Part shown: in pieces, positions 22,191-31,809 of the stretch
Numbering within the stretch: the first letter of the stretch is position 1
How the letters are laid out: every line of letters starts with the position of its first letter
DNA from: Deltaproteobacteria bacterium
Lineage (GTDB): Bacteria; Myxococcota_A; UBA796; SXON01
Length of the DNA stretch: 64,000 nucleotides
NCBI GenBank assembly: GCA_947445035.1
Contig: CANFCK010000002.1
Coordinates: 1 to 64,000, forward strand
Direction: 5' to 3'
The notes under the pieces: model-generated
Databases searched by the model: none
What the model was told of the DNA's origin: nothing
The model's input: only the letters and a program-made list of their open reading frames with translations
Position numbers and translations under genes: made by a program

Positions 22191-24419
22191 TCACGCGTCC
22201 ACGGAGACGCCAATCTCGACGCGGCGTTTCTCCTGGCCCCACAGCTCCATCGGCCACCAGAAATACAACGCGACCCCCTGAAAAAGGGGCATGACCCCGG
22301 CCGGCGATCGGCTCACCGTCTCGATGGGGAAGTGCCACACGCGCGCGGCCTGCCGCGGGCTGAGGGTGATCCGGTAGCCCCGGTTGGCGTCCACCAACGA
22401 CAGCTTCGTGATCTCGTCAAGCTCGCCGATCTGATCCAAGGGCACCCGAACGCCGCGGCCGGTTTCGAGGAAGGTGTCGGGGCCGAGGACCGAGTCCAGG
22501 TTCAGGTCGATGCCGACGGCGAAGCGCGTGCGCACCGGCTCGTGGTAACGGTTGGCGATCTCATACCGAACTTCAAAGCTTGGGAGATCGGCGTTGAACA
22601 CAAAACGCTTCACCAAGCGGATGAGCCGGAGCGCCGAGCCCTCGACGACATTGCCGTCGCGCGCAAGGTTGACGCTCACCTCAGCCGGGTCCTCGTCCTC
22701 GACCGCGAGCAGCTGGTAGTCGGCGCCGACGAAGTCACCGGCCTCGGCATAGCGCCCGGTCCGGAGGTTCTCGAGCGTCGTCTCCGGCCCGAAAAAGTGG
22801 TCTACGAACGCGCCCCGCACGTGCCGATCGTAGTGCAGCCGGCCCGCGAGGTTGACCCCGGCCATCCGGACCAGGCGGTCACTCTCATCCACGGTGGTCT
22901 CGTCGGTATCGTCTTCGTCGTCGATGATGACCGTGGTCAGCTCGGGCGACGTCTCGATCACCTGGGGCAACTCTTCGCCGCGGATCACCGCATCGTGGTG
23001 AGGCTCGCCCAGGCGGGTGCGGACGTTGAGGATGTTGCCGGGGAGCGCCCAGGTGTCGAGCTCGAAGAGCGAGCCCCCCTGCGAGGGCGACACGAACGCA
23101 CAGAATGTGGGTGTACGAACGATGATCTCGTTGCGACCGTCACCATCGTGGTCGGTCTGCTCGACCACCAGCCGTCCAGCGTCGCCGAGGGCGATGTGCA
23201 CCGCGTACTCGGCGCGGATCAGGTTCGCCCACGCTTGATGGCGAATGTCGCCGAGCTGGGCGCCGATGTCGATGCCGTGGGCGTAGGCGCTTCCGTTCTG
23301 GCCACGGTAGAGCGCCGCCGTGGCCTCCGCAAGGGCGTCGACCATGCCATCGCCGTCTTCGCGGGGGCGTCCATCGGGACGCAACATTGAGCGGAGGCGG
23401 GCCACTTCGCGCGACGTACGCAGCATTCGTCGGTGCAGGCGCAGCACTTCCGGGTACGACGCCAGCGTCGCTTCCCAACCCGGGATGCGCAGAAAAGGCG
23501 CGGCCCGGGCCAGCGAGGGATCGGTGCCACGCCGGATGTCGGCGACGAGGGTTTGCCAGGCCGAACCGGCAGCCCCACCCAGCGCGGCGGCCGCGACCGA
23601 GGATTGAACGCTGGCCGGGGGGTACACCCGGCCCGAGGGCCGGACCCGGTCGAGCACCGTGCCGAAGTGGACCCCTTTGAGCCAGGGCGACGCGTCGTTG
23701 AGCGCGGCGAAGAAACGACGGACCCACGCACGCTCCCCCCCGAACGAACGGGTGGACGAACTGTCGATGGCGGCGCCGAAGTCTTCGCCCTGGACCGAGA
23801 CGGTCAGCACTCGGTGGCCGAGTCGGGAGCGCGAGGCAATCTCGTCGATGATTCGCGCCGGCGAAGCGTTGGGGATCATCCTACTCAAAAGCGGGTCGAC
23901 CCCGAAGAGCGCAAGAATGTTGCCTTCTCGCTCGGCCAGCCAATAGCCGTCGCCGGTGGCGCCGGTGCCGAGCTGCGCCACTTCCAACGCCGAGAACTGC
24001 ACACCAAGTCGACCGAAGATCCTCGGCGCCACCGGGTCCCAGGCGTAACAAGGGAGCCAAGCGCCGCGCACCCGCAGGTCCGCGTGTTGACGCCACCAAC
24101 GCAGCGAAAGCTGCATCTGCCCGACCGCGTCGCGTTCGGGGAGGCTCGGCAGAAGCGCCCCTCCGTGAAGTCCACCCAGGATTTCGATGCGACCGCTGCG
24201 GGCCAGCTTCAGCAGCTGTTCCAGCCGGTCCGGCGCGTGCATCTCCATCCATTCGAGCAGCTGGCCGCTCCAGTGCATCGACACCCGGATCGTCGCGTAC
24301 TCGTCGAGCAGATCGAGCAAGGGGAAGTAGGCACGATCGCACGCCCGTCGCACGTCGGGACCGGTTGCGCCCGGGGGCTGGGTGTTCGCGATGCACAGGA
24401 CGAGCCCGAGATTCTGCAC
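22191..24419 (-). CDS. GH57 alpha-amylase/4-alpha-glucanotransferase-like protein with DUF1926-like C-terminal domains; catalytic residues appear replaced
   Basis: HWSGQLLEWMEMHAPDRLEQLLKLARSGRIEILGG, LLPSLPERDAVGQM, GAWLPCYAWDP (family usually WLTERVWEP), SVQGEDFG (family usually DDGEKFG). Confidence 0.8.
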   Translation of the reverse strand: MQNLGLVLCIANTQPPGATGPDVRRACDRAYFPLLDLLDEYATIRVSMHWSGQLLEWMEMHAPDRLEQLLKLARSGRIEILGGLHGGALLPSLPERDAVGQMQLSLRWWRQHADLRVRGAWLPCYAWDPVAPRIFGRLGVQFSALEVAQLGTGATGDGYWLAEREGNILALFGVDPLLSRMIPNASPARIIDEIASRSRLGHRVLTVSVQGEDFGAAIDSSSTRSFGGERAWVRRFFAALNDASPWLKGVHFGTVLDRVRPSGRVYPPASVQSSVAAAALGGAAGSAWQTLVADIRRGTDPSLARAAPFLRIPGWEATLASYPEVLRLHRRMLRTSREVARLRSMLRPDGRPREDGDGMVDALAEATAALYRGQNGSAYAHGIDIGAQLGDIRHQAWANLIRAEYAVHIALGDAGRLVVEQTDHDGDGRNEIIVRTPTFCAFVSPSQGGSLFELDTWALPGNILNVRTRLGEPHHDAVIRGEELPQVIETSPELTTVIIDDEDDTDETTVDESDRLVRMAGVNLAGRLHYDRHVRGAFVDHFFGPETTLENLRTGRYAEAGDFVGADYQLLAVEDEDPAEVSVNLARDGNVVEGSALRLIRLVKRFVFNADLPSFEVRYEIANRYHEPVRTRFAVGIDLNLDSVLGPDTFLETGRGVRVPLDQIGELDEITKLSLVDANRGYRITLSPRQAARVWHFPIETVSRSPAGVMPLFQGVALYFWWPMELWGQEKRRVEIGVSVDA

Positions 24420-24449
24420 GCTGGTGGGCCTATGCCGACAGTCGCCGCC

Positions 24450-25634
24450 CTACAACCCCCGCGCCCAGGCCACGATCACCGCGCGTTCTTCGTCTGTCAT
24501 CCCGGTGAGGTTGCCGAGCGGCATGACCCGCGCTTCGACCTGGCTGGCGATCTTCTCGTGATTGGCCAGGATCGTAGCGCGGTCCTCGAGAGCGAGCCCC
24601 TTGGGCGGCGCCACGAACCCTGGCAGCGTCGGCTCGGTGGCGTGGCAGGGCATGCATCGTGTCGCGATGATTGCTTGCGCTTGGGTCGTCGACACCGGTG
24701 GCGCCCCGCTCTCAGAGGCGGCGGGCCCTGGACGCAACGTCGCCAACGCCACCAGGCAGAGCCCCCCCGCGCCAATCCACGAGACGACGAACGGCCGTGA
24801 GCGGCCCTGCCCGCGCAGATTGAAGCCGTGCCGGACGAGCACCCCGCACACGCAGAGCGCGAGCACGATGAGCCAGCCCCAGTCGCCGCTCCACGCGGCC
24901 GGGTAGTGGTTGCTGACCATCACCAAAAGCACCGGAAGCGTGAGGTAGTTGTTGTGAAGGCTGCGCAATGCGCCCGCGGCACCGGCGCCAAGCGGCGGGG
25001 CGCGCCCCGCGACCATCGCGTCCACCATCGCTCGCTGGCCGGGGATGATGACGAAGAGCACGTTCGCCGCCATGATCGTGCCCAACATCGCGCCGACATG
25101 CATCGCCGCGGCCCGAGGTGCCAGGACCTCAAAGAGCGCACAGGTGCCGGCGACCAAAAGCGCCGAGCCGATGCCCGCCAGCAGGGTGGGACGCTGCCCG
25201 ATCGGTGAGCGGCAGAGCCCATCGTAGAGCAGCCACCCCCCGAGGAGCGAGGCGGCGCCGACGCCGATCGCCGCACCACTGCTGAGCGCGCGCACCGCCG
25301 GATCGACCATCATCGCCGCGGCGTCGTACCAGTAGGTCGTGCCGAGGAGCAAAAAGCCGGTGATCCACGTAAAATAGGCTTCCCACTTGAACCAATGCAG
25401 GATGGCCGGCAAGCGGGCCGGCGCCCCTTCGTACTTGGACACCCGGTAGAATGCGCCGCCGTGGATGGCGAACACCTCGCCTTTGACCGCGGGGTCGGGA
25501 TCGTCACCCCCGGCTGGCCGGATATTGTTGTTCAACCAGTTGAAGTAGAACGACGCCCCGATCCAGGCCGCGCCGGTGACGAGGTGAAACCAGCGCAGGT
25601 TGACCGAGAGCCACTGGAGGAGCTGGGCGTCCAT
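24450..25634 (-). CDS. puuD: Urate hydroxylase PuuD with C-terminal cytochrome c-like domain
   Basis: LLQWLSVNLRWFHLVTGAAWIGASFYFNWLNNN...FKWEAYFTWITGFLLLGTTYW...; C-terminal CMPCH haem motif. Confidence 0.88.
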   Translation of the reverse strand: MDAQLLQWLSVNLRWFHLVTGAAWIGASFYFNWLNNNIRPAGGDDPDPAVKGEVFAIHGGAFYRVSKYEGAPARLPAILHWFKWEAYFTWITGFLLLGTTYWYDAAAMMVDPAVRALSSGAAIGVGAASLLGGWLLYDGLCRSPIGQRPTLLAGIGSALLVAGTCALFEVLAPRAAAMHVGAMLGTIMAANVLFVIIPGQRAMVDAMVAGRAPPLGAGAAGALRSLHNNYLTLPVLLVMVSNHYPAAWSGDWGWLIVLALCVCGVLVRHGFNLRGQGRSRPFVVSWIGAGGLCLVALATLRPGPAASESGAPPVSTTQAQAIIATRCMPCHATEPTLPGFVAPPKGLALEDRATILANHEKIASQVEARVMPLGNLTGMTDEERAVIVAWARGL

Positions 25635-25647
25635 CAGAGGCACGGTA

Positions 25648-25830
25648 TCAGTCGCACCGCTCCCCCGTCCACGCCTCCAAGGCAAGGCGGCGCAGCTGGT
25701 GATGCCCTACCGAGGTGGGGTGGGCGCAATCATCGCTCACCCAGCTGTCCCGGCTGTCGATCCCGTTTCCGCAGAACCACCCGTGATAATCCAGTAGTTC
25801 TACGCGTTCCGAGGCGGCGGCGTCGGCGAG
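25648..25830 (-). pseudogene. SGNH-hydrolase C-terminal remnant
   Basis: RVELLDYHGWFCGNGIDSRDSWVSDDCAHPTSVGHHQLRRLALEAW; DxxHP..GH C-terminal block with no catalytic N-terminus. Confidence 0.4.
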
Positions 25831-25919
25831 GGGATCGGGCATCAGCGCCAAACCCCGCGCGCCCACGAACGAACGAGATGCGCTTCCGTCGTCCGGCCAA
25901 GATACTTTGGCGCCAGATG

Positions 25920-26675
25920 TCGACGGCTCGAAAGATGCTCCGGGTCGGTGTGGCGCTGGTTTCCACACCGTTCTCGCTCGGTCTGATCGAAGGCTACTTG
26001 CGATTGGCGCGACCCGGAAGCGTCGACGTGCTCCACAGCGCGGCGTTCACCAGGGTTTCGGTACGGCCCGGACAAATGACCGAACTGATTCCGGGCGCCA
26101 CCAAGGGCCACTTCATCGGCGGCGCTGTCCGCATCCATGAGCTGGGGTTCAGGGGGGTCGACGTTGCAACCGCGAAGTCGCCGGGCACGTGAGGCCGTGC
26201 CCCGCCGCGCGGGCGCGCGAAGGCCGATCACGCCGCGTGGAATTTGCTTCGCCGCTCCTGCCTCCTGACGGCCGGCTTTCAGCAACTCAAGGGCTGGTTG
26301 TACGCCCTGCGGGTGCTCAACCTCGAGGACAGCCCGGGATACCGATTCTTACCGTTGGAGGAGCCCTCCGAGCAAAACGAACGCGGCTGGAGCACGAGCC
26401 TGGCGCTCTTGGATGCGACAGTGGCTGAGTCTCAGCGATGCGGGGCGCCCATGGCGGTCACGGTTTTTCCCGTGGAGTTGCAGCTCAGCGAGGAGGCCCT
26501 CGCGATGTATCGGGAGGGAATCGGGGTGCCGCTTGCGGCCACCGCCAGCGATCCCTCCCCACAGCGCCGGCTTCGGGAGTGGGCGGCAGCGCGCGCCGTT
26601 CCGCTCGGCCACCGACGCGCCGCCGAGACGCTGGAGTCCGAGCTGACGAGGCTGGGCTTGCTCGGCGGAGACTGA
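25920..26675 (+). pseudogene. SGNH-hydrolase-like remnant with in-frame stop and missing catalytic blocks
   Basis: LGLIEGYLRLARPGS...IHELGFRGVDVATAKSPGT then TGA at 26190-26192; same frame continues to ...LLTAGFQQLKGWLYALRVLNLEDSPGYRF...GHRRAAETLESELTRLGL. No GDS block. Confidence 0.5.
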
Positions 26676-26706
26676 CCGGTCCCCGGCCGCCGGGTTACAG
26701 CAACCC

Positions 26707-28053
26707 ATGTCAGACCGCGTGCTCGCCAGTCGCCGCGTCCTCTGGGACGGCCAACTCATCCGCGGGGCGGTCACCGTACGGGGCGGCATCATCACGGCGG
26801 TAGAGCCCGGTCCGGCGCCGCAGCGCTCCCTGGACCTCGGCCACGACGTGCTGATGGCGGGCTTGGTCGACACGCATGTGCATGTCAACGAGCCGGGGCG
26901 CACCGACTGGGAAGGGTTTCGTTCGGCAACCCTGGCGGCGGCCGCCGGAGGGATCACCACGCTGGTGGACATGCCGCTCAACACGACCCCGGTCACCACG
27001 ACCGTGCAGGCGCTCCACACCAAGATCGCGGCGACGGACGGCCAGCTTTTCGTGGACATGGCCTTCTGGGGCGGCGTCGTGCCGGGCAACGCCGCCGAGC
27101 TCGTCCCGATGGTCACCGCCGGTGCGCGCGGCTTCAAGGCCTTTCTCTGCCCCAGCGGCATCGATGACTTTCCCGCGGTTACCGAGGCTCATCTTCGCGA
27201 GGTCATGCCCATCCTGCGCGGTGCGGGCGTGCCCCTCCTGGTCCACGCCGAGCTTGAAGGCGAGCTGTCCTCGGTCGCGTCCGACGCCGACCCTCGCGCC
27301 TACGCCACCTACCTGCACAGCCGCCCCAAGGAGCTCGAGGATCGAGCGGTTGCGCTGATCGTAGGGCTGGTCCGGGAGACCGGGTGCCGCGCCCACATCG
27401 TCCACTTGTCGTCAGCCACCGCGTTGGACATCGTGCGCGCCGCCAAGGCCGAGGGCCTGCCGCTGACCGCGGAGACCTGCCCGCACTACCTGTGCCTGCG
27501 CGCGGAAGAGATCCCGGACGGCGCCACCGCCTACAAGTGTGCGCCCCCCATTCGCGAAGACGCCAACCGGGACGCGCTGTGGGCCGCGCTTGCGGACGGC
27601 ACCTTGGACTTCGTGGTCACCGACCACAGCCCGTGTACACCGGCGCTCAAGCGGCTCGACAGCGGCAGCTTCACCGACGCCTGGGGTGGCATCGCGTCGC
27701 TGCAGTTGGGCCTGCGCGCCGTTTGGACCGAAGCCCACCGCCGTGGCATCGGGCAGACGATCCTGGGCAAGTGGATGGCGGTCGGGCCGGCGGCGTTGGC
27801 AGGCTTCCCCGACCGCGGCAACCTGAAGGTCGGGGCGCGCGCGGACCTCTTGCGGTGGCGGCCCGAGTCTGGGGGGGTGGTCGATTCTGCGTCGCTCCTG
27901 CACAAGCACCCCACCACCCCGTACGCGGGCCTGCACCTGGACGGCGAGATCGTCGACGTCTGGCTGGCCGGCGACCGCATCGTGGAAAACGGGGCCCCGC
28001 TGGGCCGACCGCGCGGACGGCCGCTCCTCCATCCGCGCGGCACCCGCGGCTAG
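26707..28053 (+). CDS. allB: Allantoinase
   Basis: GLVDTHVHVNEPGRTDWEGFRSATLAAAAGGITTLVDMPLNTTPVTT; GFKAFLCPSGIDDFP; VTDHSPC. Confidence 0.93.
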   Translation: MSDRVLASRRVLWDGQLIRGAVTVRGGIITAVEPGPAPQRSLDLGHDVLMAGLVDTHVHVNEPGRTDWEGFRSATLAAAAGGITTLVDMPLNTTPVTTTVQALHTKIAATDGQLFVDMAFWGGVVPGNAAELVPMVTAGARGFKAFLCPSGIDDFPAVTEAHLREVMPILRGAGVPLLVHAELEGELSSVASDADPRAYATYLHSRPKELEDRAVALIVGLVRETGCRAHIVHLSSATALDIVRAAKAEGLPLTAETCPHYLCLRAEEIPDGATAYKCAPPIREDANRDALWAALADGTLDFVVTDHSPCTPALKRLDSGSFTDAWGGIASLQLGLRAVWTEAHRRGIGQTILGKWMAVGPAALAGFPDRGNLKVGARADLLRWRPESGGVVDSASLLHKHPTTPYAGLHLDGEIVDVWLAGDRIVENGAPLGRPRGRPLLHPRGTRG

Positions 28054-28065
28054 ACCGGAGTCCTC

Positions 28066-29598
28066 ATGGCCGAAGTCCTCGGAGCCCCTGCCCTGTTCAC
28101 CGGGCTTGTCGATCTGGCTTCGGCGCAGCTCGGCGGGGTTGCACTTTTGAGCAGCGATGACTTCTTTGCCGACGCCGGCCGTTTGCTCCTGCGCGAACCC
28201 GCGGCCTTCGACCCCAGCACGTACACCGACCGCGGCAAGGAGATGGACGGGTGGGAGTCCCGGCGCAAGCGAGTGCCCGGTCACGACTGGTGCATCATCC
28301 GGCTCGGCGTGCCGGGGCGCATCCGGGCGGTCGACATCGACACCGCGCACTTCCTCGGCAACCACGCTCCTTTTGCCTCGGTCGATGCCTGTGACGTGCC
28401 CGCGGACACCACCCCCGACGCCCTTCGCGATTCGACGCCGTGGACCAACCTCTTTGCCGAAACGCCGCTCAAGCGTGGGTCCAGCAACGTGCAGGCCGTG
28501 GCCTCGGACCGCGTCTGGACCCACGTGCGCCTCAACATGATCCCCGACGGCGGCATCGCCCGGCTGCGCATCTACGGCGAGCCCGCTCCCACCGTGCTTT
28601 CAGGGCAGATCGACCTTGCCGCGATCGAGCGCGGAGGCGTCCCCCTGGTGGCAAGTGACAGCTTCTTTTCGCCGATGACCAACCTCGTCCTCCCCGGCGA
28701 ATCGCCGATCATGAGCAACGGGTGGGAAACGCGGCGCAGCCGTCCCCCGGGAATGGACTGGATCATCCTCCGTCTCGGCCAGGCGGGCGTGCTCAGCCGG
28801 CTGACGCTCCAGACCCACCATTTCAAGGGCAACTACCCGGATCGTGCCGCGGTGGACGCCTTGCACTGGCCCGGCGCTCCCCCGTCGAAGCTGGTCGATC
28901 ACCCTGATTGGACCGAGATCCTTCCCCTCTCTCGTCTGCGCGCGCATGACAGTCGCGACTTCGAGCTTCAGGGCAGCGGCCCATGGACCCATTTGCGGCT
29001 CCGCATCGTGCCGGACGGCGGCATCTCCCGCCTGCGGGCGTTCGGCACGCCTTCGGTGGCGCCGGGCCCTGACCCGTGGGGGTTGGTGGCGCACCTCAAC
29101 GCCCTATCGAGCGAAGCGGCCCGTGAAGCGCTCGCCCGCGCGTGCGGCAGTCGCCGTTGGGTCGAAGCCATGTTGGCGCTGCGCCCATTTTCGTCGGAAA
29201 CCCAGATCTTCGGCGAGGCCGACAACGTCTGGTGGCACCTCGGGGACGGCGACTGGCGAGAAGCGTTCTCGCACCACCCGAAGCTCGGCGCCGATGTCAC
29301 GGCCCTCCGCGAAAAGTTCGCCGCGACCGCTGCCTGGAGCGCGGCCGAGCAGGCGGGCGTCGCGGCGGCATCCGAAGAGACCCTCGAGGTGCTGGCTGCC
29401 GGGAACGCCGCCTATGAAGCGCGCTTCGGGATGATCTTCATCGTCTGCGCCTCGGGGTTGAGCGCCGAGCAGATGCTGGACCGGCTGGACGACCGCATCG
29501 ACAACGAGCCGGCTGCCGAGCTGCGAATTGCCGCGGGCGAGCAGGCGAAGATCACCCGACTCCGCCTGGCCCGGTTGGTTCGCGGCGATGCGTCGTGA
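28066..29598 (+). CDS. Allantoicase fused to OHCU decarboxylase
   Basis: Two allantoicase repeats (DGWESRRKR...HDWCIIRLG; NGWETRRSRPPGMDWIILRLG) followed by a UraD-like domain (FSHHPKLGAD, EQAGVAAASEETLEVLAAGNAAYEARFGMIFIVCASGLS). Confidence 0.9.
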   Translation: MAEVLGAPALFTGLVDLASAQLGGVALLSSDDFFADAGRLLLREPAAFDPSTYTDRGKEMDGWESRRKRVPGHDWCIIRLGVPGRIRAVDIDTAHFLGNHAPFASVDACDVPADTTPDALRDSTPWTNLFAETPLKRGSSNVQAVASDRVWTHVRLNMIPDGGIARLRIYGEPAPTVLSGQIDLAAIERGGVPLVASDSFFSPMTNLVLPGESPIMSNGWETRRSRPPGMDWIILRLGQAGVLSRLTLQTHHFKGNYPDRAAVDALHWPGAPPSKLVDHPDWTEILPLSRLRAHDSRDFELQGSGPWTHLRLRIVPDGGISRLRAFGTPSVAPGPDPWGLVAHLNALSSEAAREALARACGSRRWVEAMLALRPFSSETQIFGEADNVWWHLGDGDWREAFSHHPKLGADVTALREKFAATAAWSAAEQAGVAAASEETLEVLAAGNAAYEARFGMIFIVCASGLSAEQMLDRLDDRIDNEPAAELRIAAGEQAKITRLRLARLVRGDAS

Positions 29599-30317
29599 CG
29601 CGACCGGCGGGCACCCTGCCCTTGGACCAGTTGCTCCAACACGAAGGCTTCGGCACGCGCCGCACCTGCCGGGCGATGGTCTGGTCAGACCGGGTCACCG
29701 TAGCGGGGGTGCTCGCCGAGAACCCCGATGTCCGCGTGCTTGCAGAGGGTACGCCCTACGCCGTGGACGGCGTGGAGTGGGTCAGCCGCGAGCGCGTCTA
29801 TCTTGCGATGCACAAACCCCTCGGCCACGAAGTGTCACGCAAGCCGCAGCACCACGCCAGCGTGTTCGCGCTTTTGCCGCCCGAGCTGGACGCGCGCGGG
29901 GTGCAGCCAGTGGGGCGGCTGGACGCCGACAGCACCGGGCTCCTGATCTTCTCGGACGATGGCAACTTCATTCATCACCTGGGCTCCCCGCGGCACGCGG
30001 TCACCAAAACCTACGTGGCCACGCTCGCCGAGCCGGGGACGAGCGCGTTCGTCCACGCCCTGCGGACCGGGGTCCAGCTCCGCGACGAGCGTGTTCCCGT
30101 GGCGGCCGCTTCCGCCGAGCTGCTGGCCGCTGACACGCTCCGCATCGTGCTGACAGAGGGGAAATACCACCAGGTGCGCCGCATGGTCGCGGCGGCGGGC
30201 AACCACGTCCTGACGCTGCACCGCCCTGCGATCGGCAGCCTCGCGATCGACGAGCGGCTGCCGGAGGGATCGTGGCGCTATCTGGAGGCCGGTGAGGTGG
30301 CGGAGTTGGGGGGGTGA
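29595..30317 (+). CDS. 16S rRNA pseudouridine synthase, RsuA-like
   Basis: S4-like N-terminus, YLAMHKPLGHEVSRK, VGRLDADSTGLLIFSDDG, KTYVATLAEP, EGKYHQVRRMVAAAGN. Confidence 0.9.
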   Translation: MTRPAGTLPLDQLLQHEGFGTRRTCRAMVWSDRVTVAGVLAENPDVRVLAEGTPYAVDGVEWVSRERVYLAMHKPLGHEVSRKPQHHASVFALLPPELDARGVQPVGRLDADSTGLLIFSDDGNFIHHLGSPRHAVTKTYVATLAEPGTSAFVHALRTGVQLRDERVPVAAASAELLAADTLRIVLTEGKYHQVRRMVAAAGNHVLTLHRPAIGSLAIDERLPEGSWRYLEAGEVAELGG

Positions 30318-30431
30318 ACGAGGAGCAGCGGCAACCGGCCGCCGCTGACGCGCCACCCTGTGGACCGCCCCATCGGCCCCGTCGAGACCTGCGCGTACGG
30401 CGGAACCTGCGACGGCCGAACCCGCGTGACG

Positions 30432-30911
30432 CTACCAGGGCTCGGGTGGGGTGGCCGCCTTGCGCTTCGGAGGCCGAACTTTGGGCTTTTTCCCCTTGAC
30501 CGGCAGCGCGGCCGCCCACGCGAGCGCTTCGGCGGCCAGCGCGCGGAGAACCTCGGTTGGTTCGGTGGCTTGGACCTGGACATAGTCGGCCCAAGGTGCA
30601 TTTTCGCGAGGGCTGAACACCTGGCGGCCGGGCTCGGTGCTGACGGCCGCGACGCGCGCCCCGCCGAGCCGTACCACCAACGTGTCGTCGAAGGTGCCGA
30701 AGAACATCTGCCGGTTCACGAAGGCACAAGGCATGCCGAACATCTTCTTGGTCACGATGCGTGGATCGCCAGGCAGGGCGGCTGCGAAGGCCGCGACGGC
30801 GGCGGGGGTGGGTTCCAGGGGCTTCTCCGGGGTGGGATTGCGCCTAACCGCACTGGAAGCACTTGGTGCTCTACCCCCGCTTGCGAATGCGACAGACAAA
30901 AAACCCTTCAA
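30432..30911 (-). CDS. TfoX N-terminal-domain-like protein
   Basis: VTKKMFGMPCAFVNRQMFFGTFDDTLVVRLG; matches TfoX-N pattern. Exact start uncertain. Confidence 0.65.
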   Translation of the reverse strand: MKGFLSVAFASGGRAPSASSAVRRNPTPEKPLEPTPAAVAAFAAALPGDPRIVTKKMFGMPCAFVNRQMFFGTFDDTLVVRLGGARVAAVSTEPGRQVFSPRENAPWADYVQVQATEPTEVLRALAAEALAWAAALPVKGKKPKVRPPKRKAATPPEPW

Positions 30912-31809
30912 AATCGTCGGACGGGGCCAAACGCAAGGCGCCCGCGAGCGAAGGGTTGAAGCTCTCGCCGTCCCAACGCAGGACCGCCGGACGCCGCCCC
31001 GGAATCGGGAGATCGATGGCCTCCACCGCGGCCTCGGGGCGATGCATCAACAAGTGGTGCAGCGGGGCCTCGTTCTCTTCTGGCGCGAAGGTGCACGTGC
31101 TGTAGACCAGCAAGCCGCCGGGTGAAAGCAGGCGCCAGGCCGCCTGGAGCATGCTGCGCTGGAGGTGGTGGTACTTCTTGATGCGCGCCAGCGACCAGAA
31201 GCGGAAGGGTTGCGAGTGCCGAAGGTCGATCATGCCCTCACCGCCACACTGCGCGTCCAGCAGCACCCGTTCGAAGGGGCCTTCCACGAACTTGTCGATG
31301 TACTGGCCGGGGTGGCGGGTGATGCTGTCCGAGCGGACGCCGAGCAGCGCGGTGACCTCCGCGAGCTTGTCGGCGCGCAAGGCGTCGTTGAGGTGCAGCG
31401 AAGCAGCATTGTCGACCAGCGCGGCGACGTGCGCCGACTTGCCGCCGGGCGCCGCACACACATCGAGGATGCGCTGGCCGCGTTCGGGGGCGAGGACCAC
31501 GGGCGGGACGAAGCTCGAGGCATTCTGGAGGAACAGGTGCCCCTCTTGGAAAAGAGGCGACGCGACCAGCGCGGCCTTGTCGCCTTCGAAGTGAAAGCAG
31601 TGCGCGGCCCACGGGATCGCGGTCAGCGCCATCCCCAGGGCGCGCGCGGCCGCTTCGGTGGCGGCGACGTCGGCACGCAGCGGGTTGAGTCGGACGCTTG
31701 ACCGGAGCGACCGCGAAAGCCGGCCCTCGACATCGCCGACCGGCAGCGAGAGCGCACGGCTGGTGCGCTCCAGGAAGCAGGCGCGGTCGGGGTCGCGGGG
31801 GCGGGCCAT
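30871..31809 (-). CDS. RsmB/RsmF (NOL1/NOP2/Sun)-family RNA m5C methyltransferase
   Basis: ILDVCAAPGGKSAHVAALVDN, LLDAQCGGEG, LLVYSTCTFAPEENE. Start set to ATG at 31809. Confidence 0.85.
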   Translation of the reverse strand: MARPRDPDRACFLERTSRALSLPVGDVEGRLSRSLRSSVRLNPLRADVAATEAAARALGMALTAIPWAAHCFHFEGDKAALVASPLFQEGHLFLQNASSFVPPVVLAPERGQRILDVCAAPGGKSAHVAALVDNAASLHLNDALRADKLAEVTALLGVRSDSITRHPGQYIDKFVEGPFERVLLDAQCGGEGMIDLRHSQPFRFWSLARIKKYHHLQRSMLQAAWRLLSPGGLLVYSTCTFAPEENEAPLHHLLMHRPEAAVEAIDLPIPGRRPAVLRWDGESFNPSLAGALRLAPSDDFEGFFVCRIRKRG

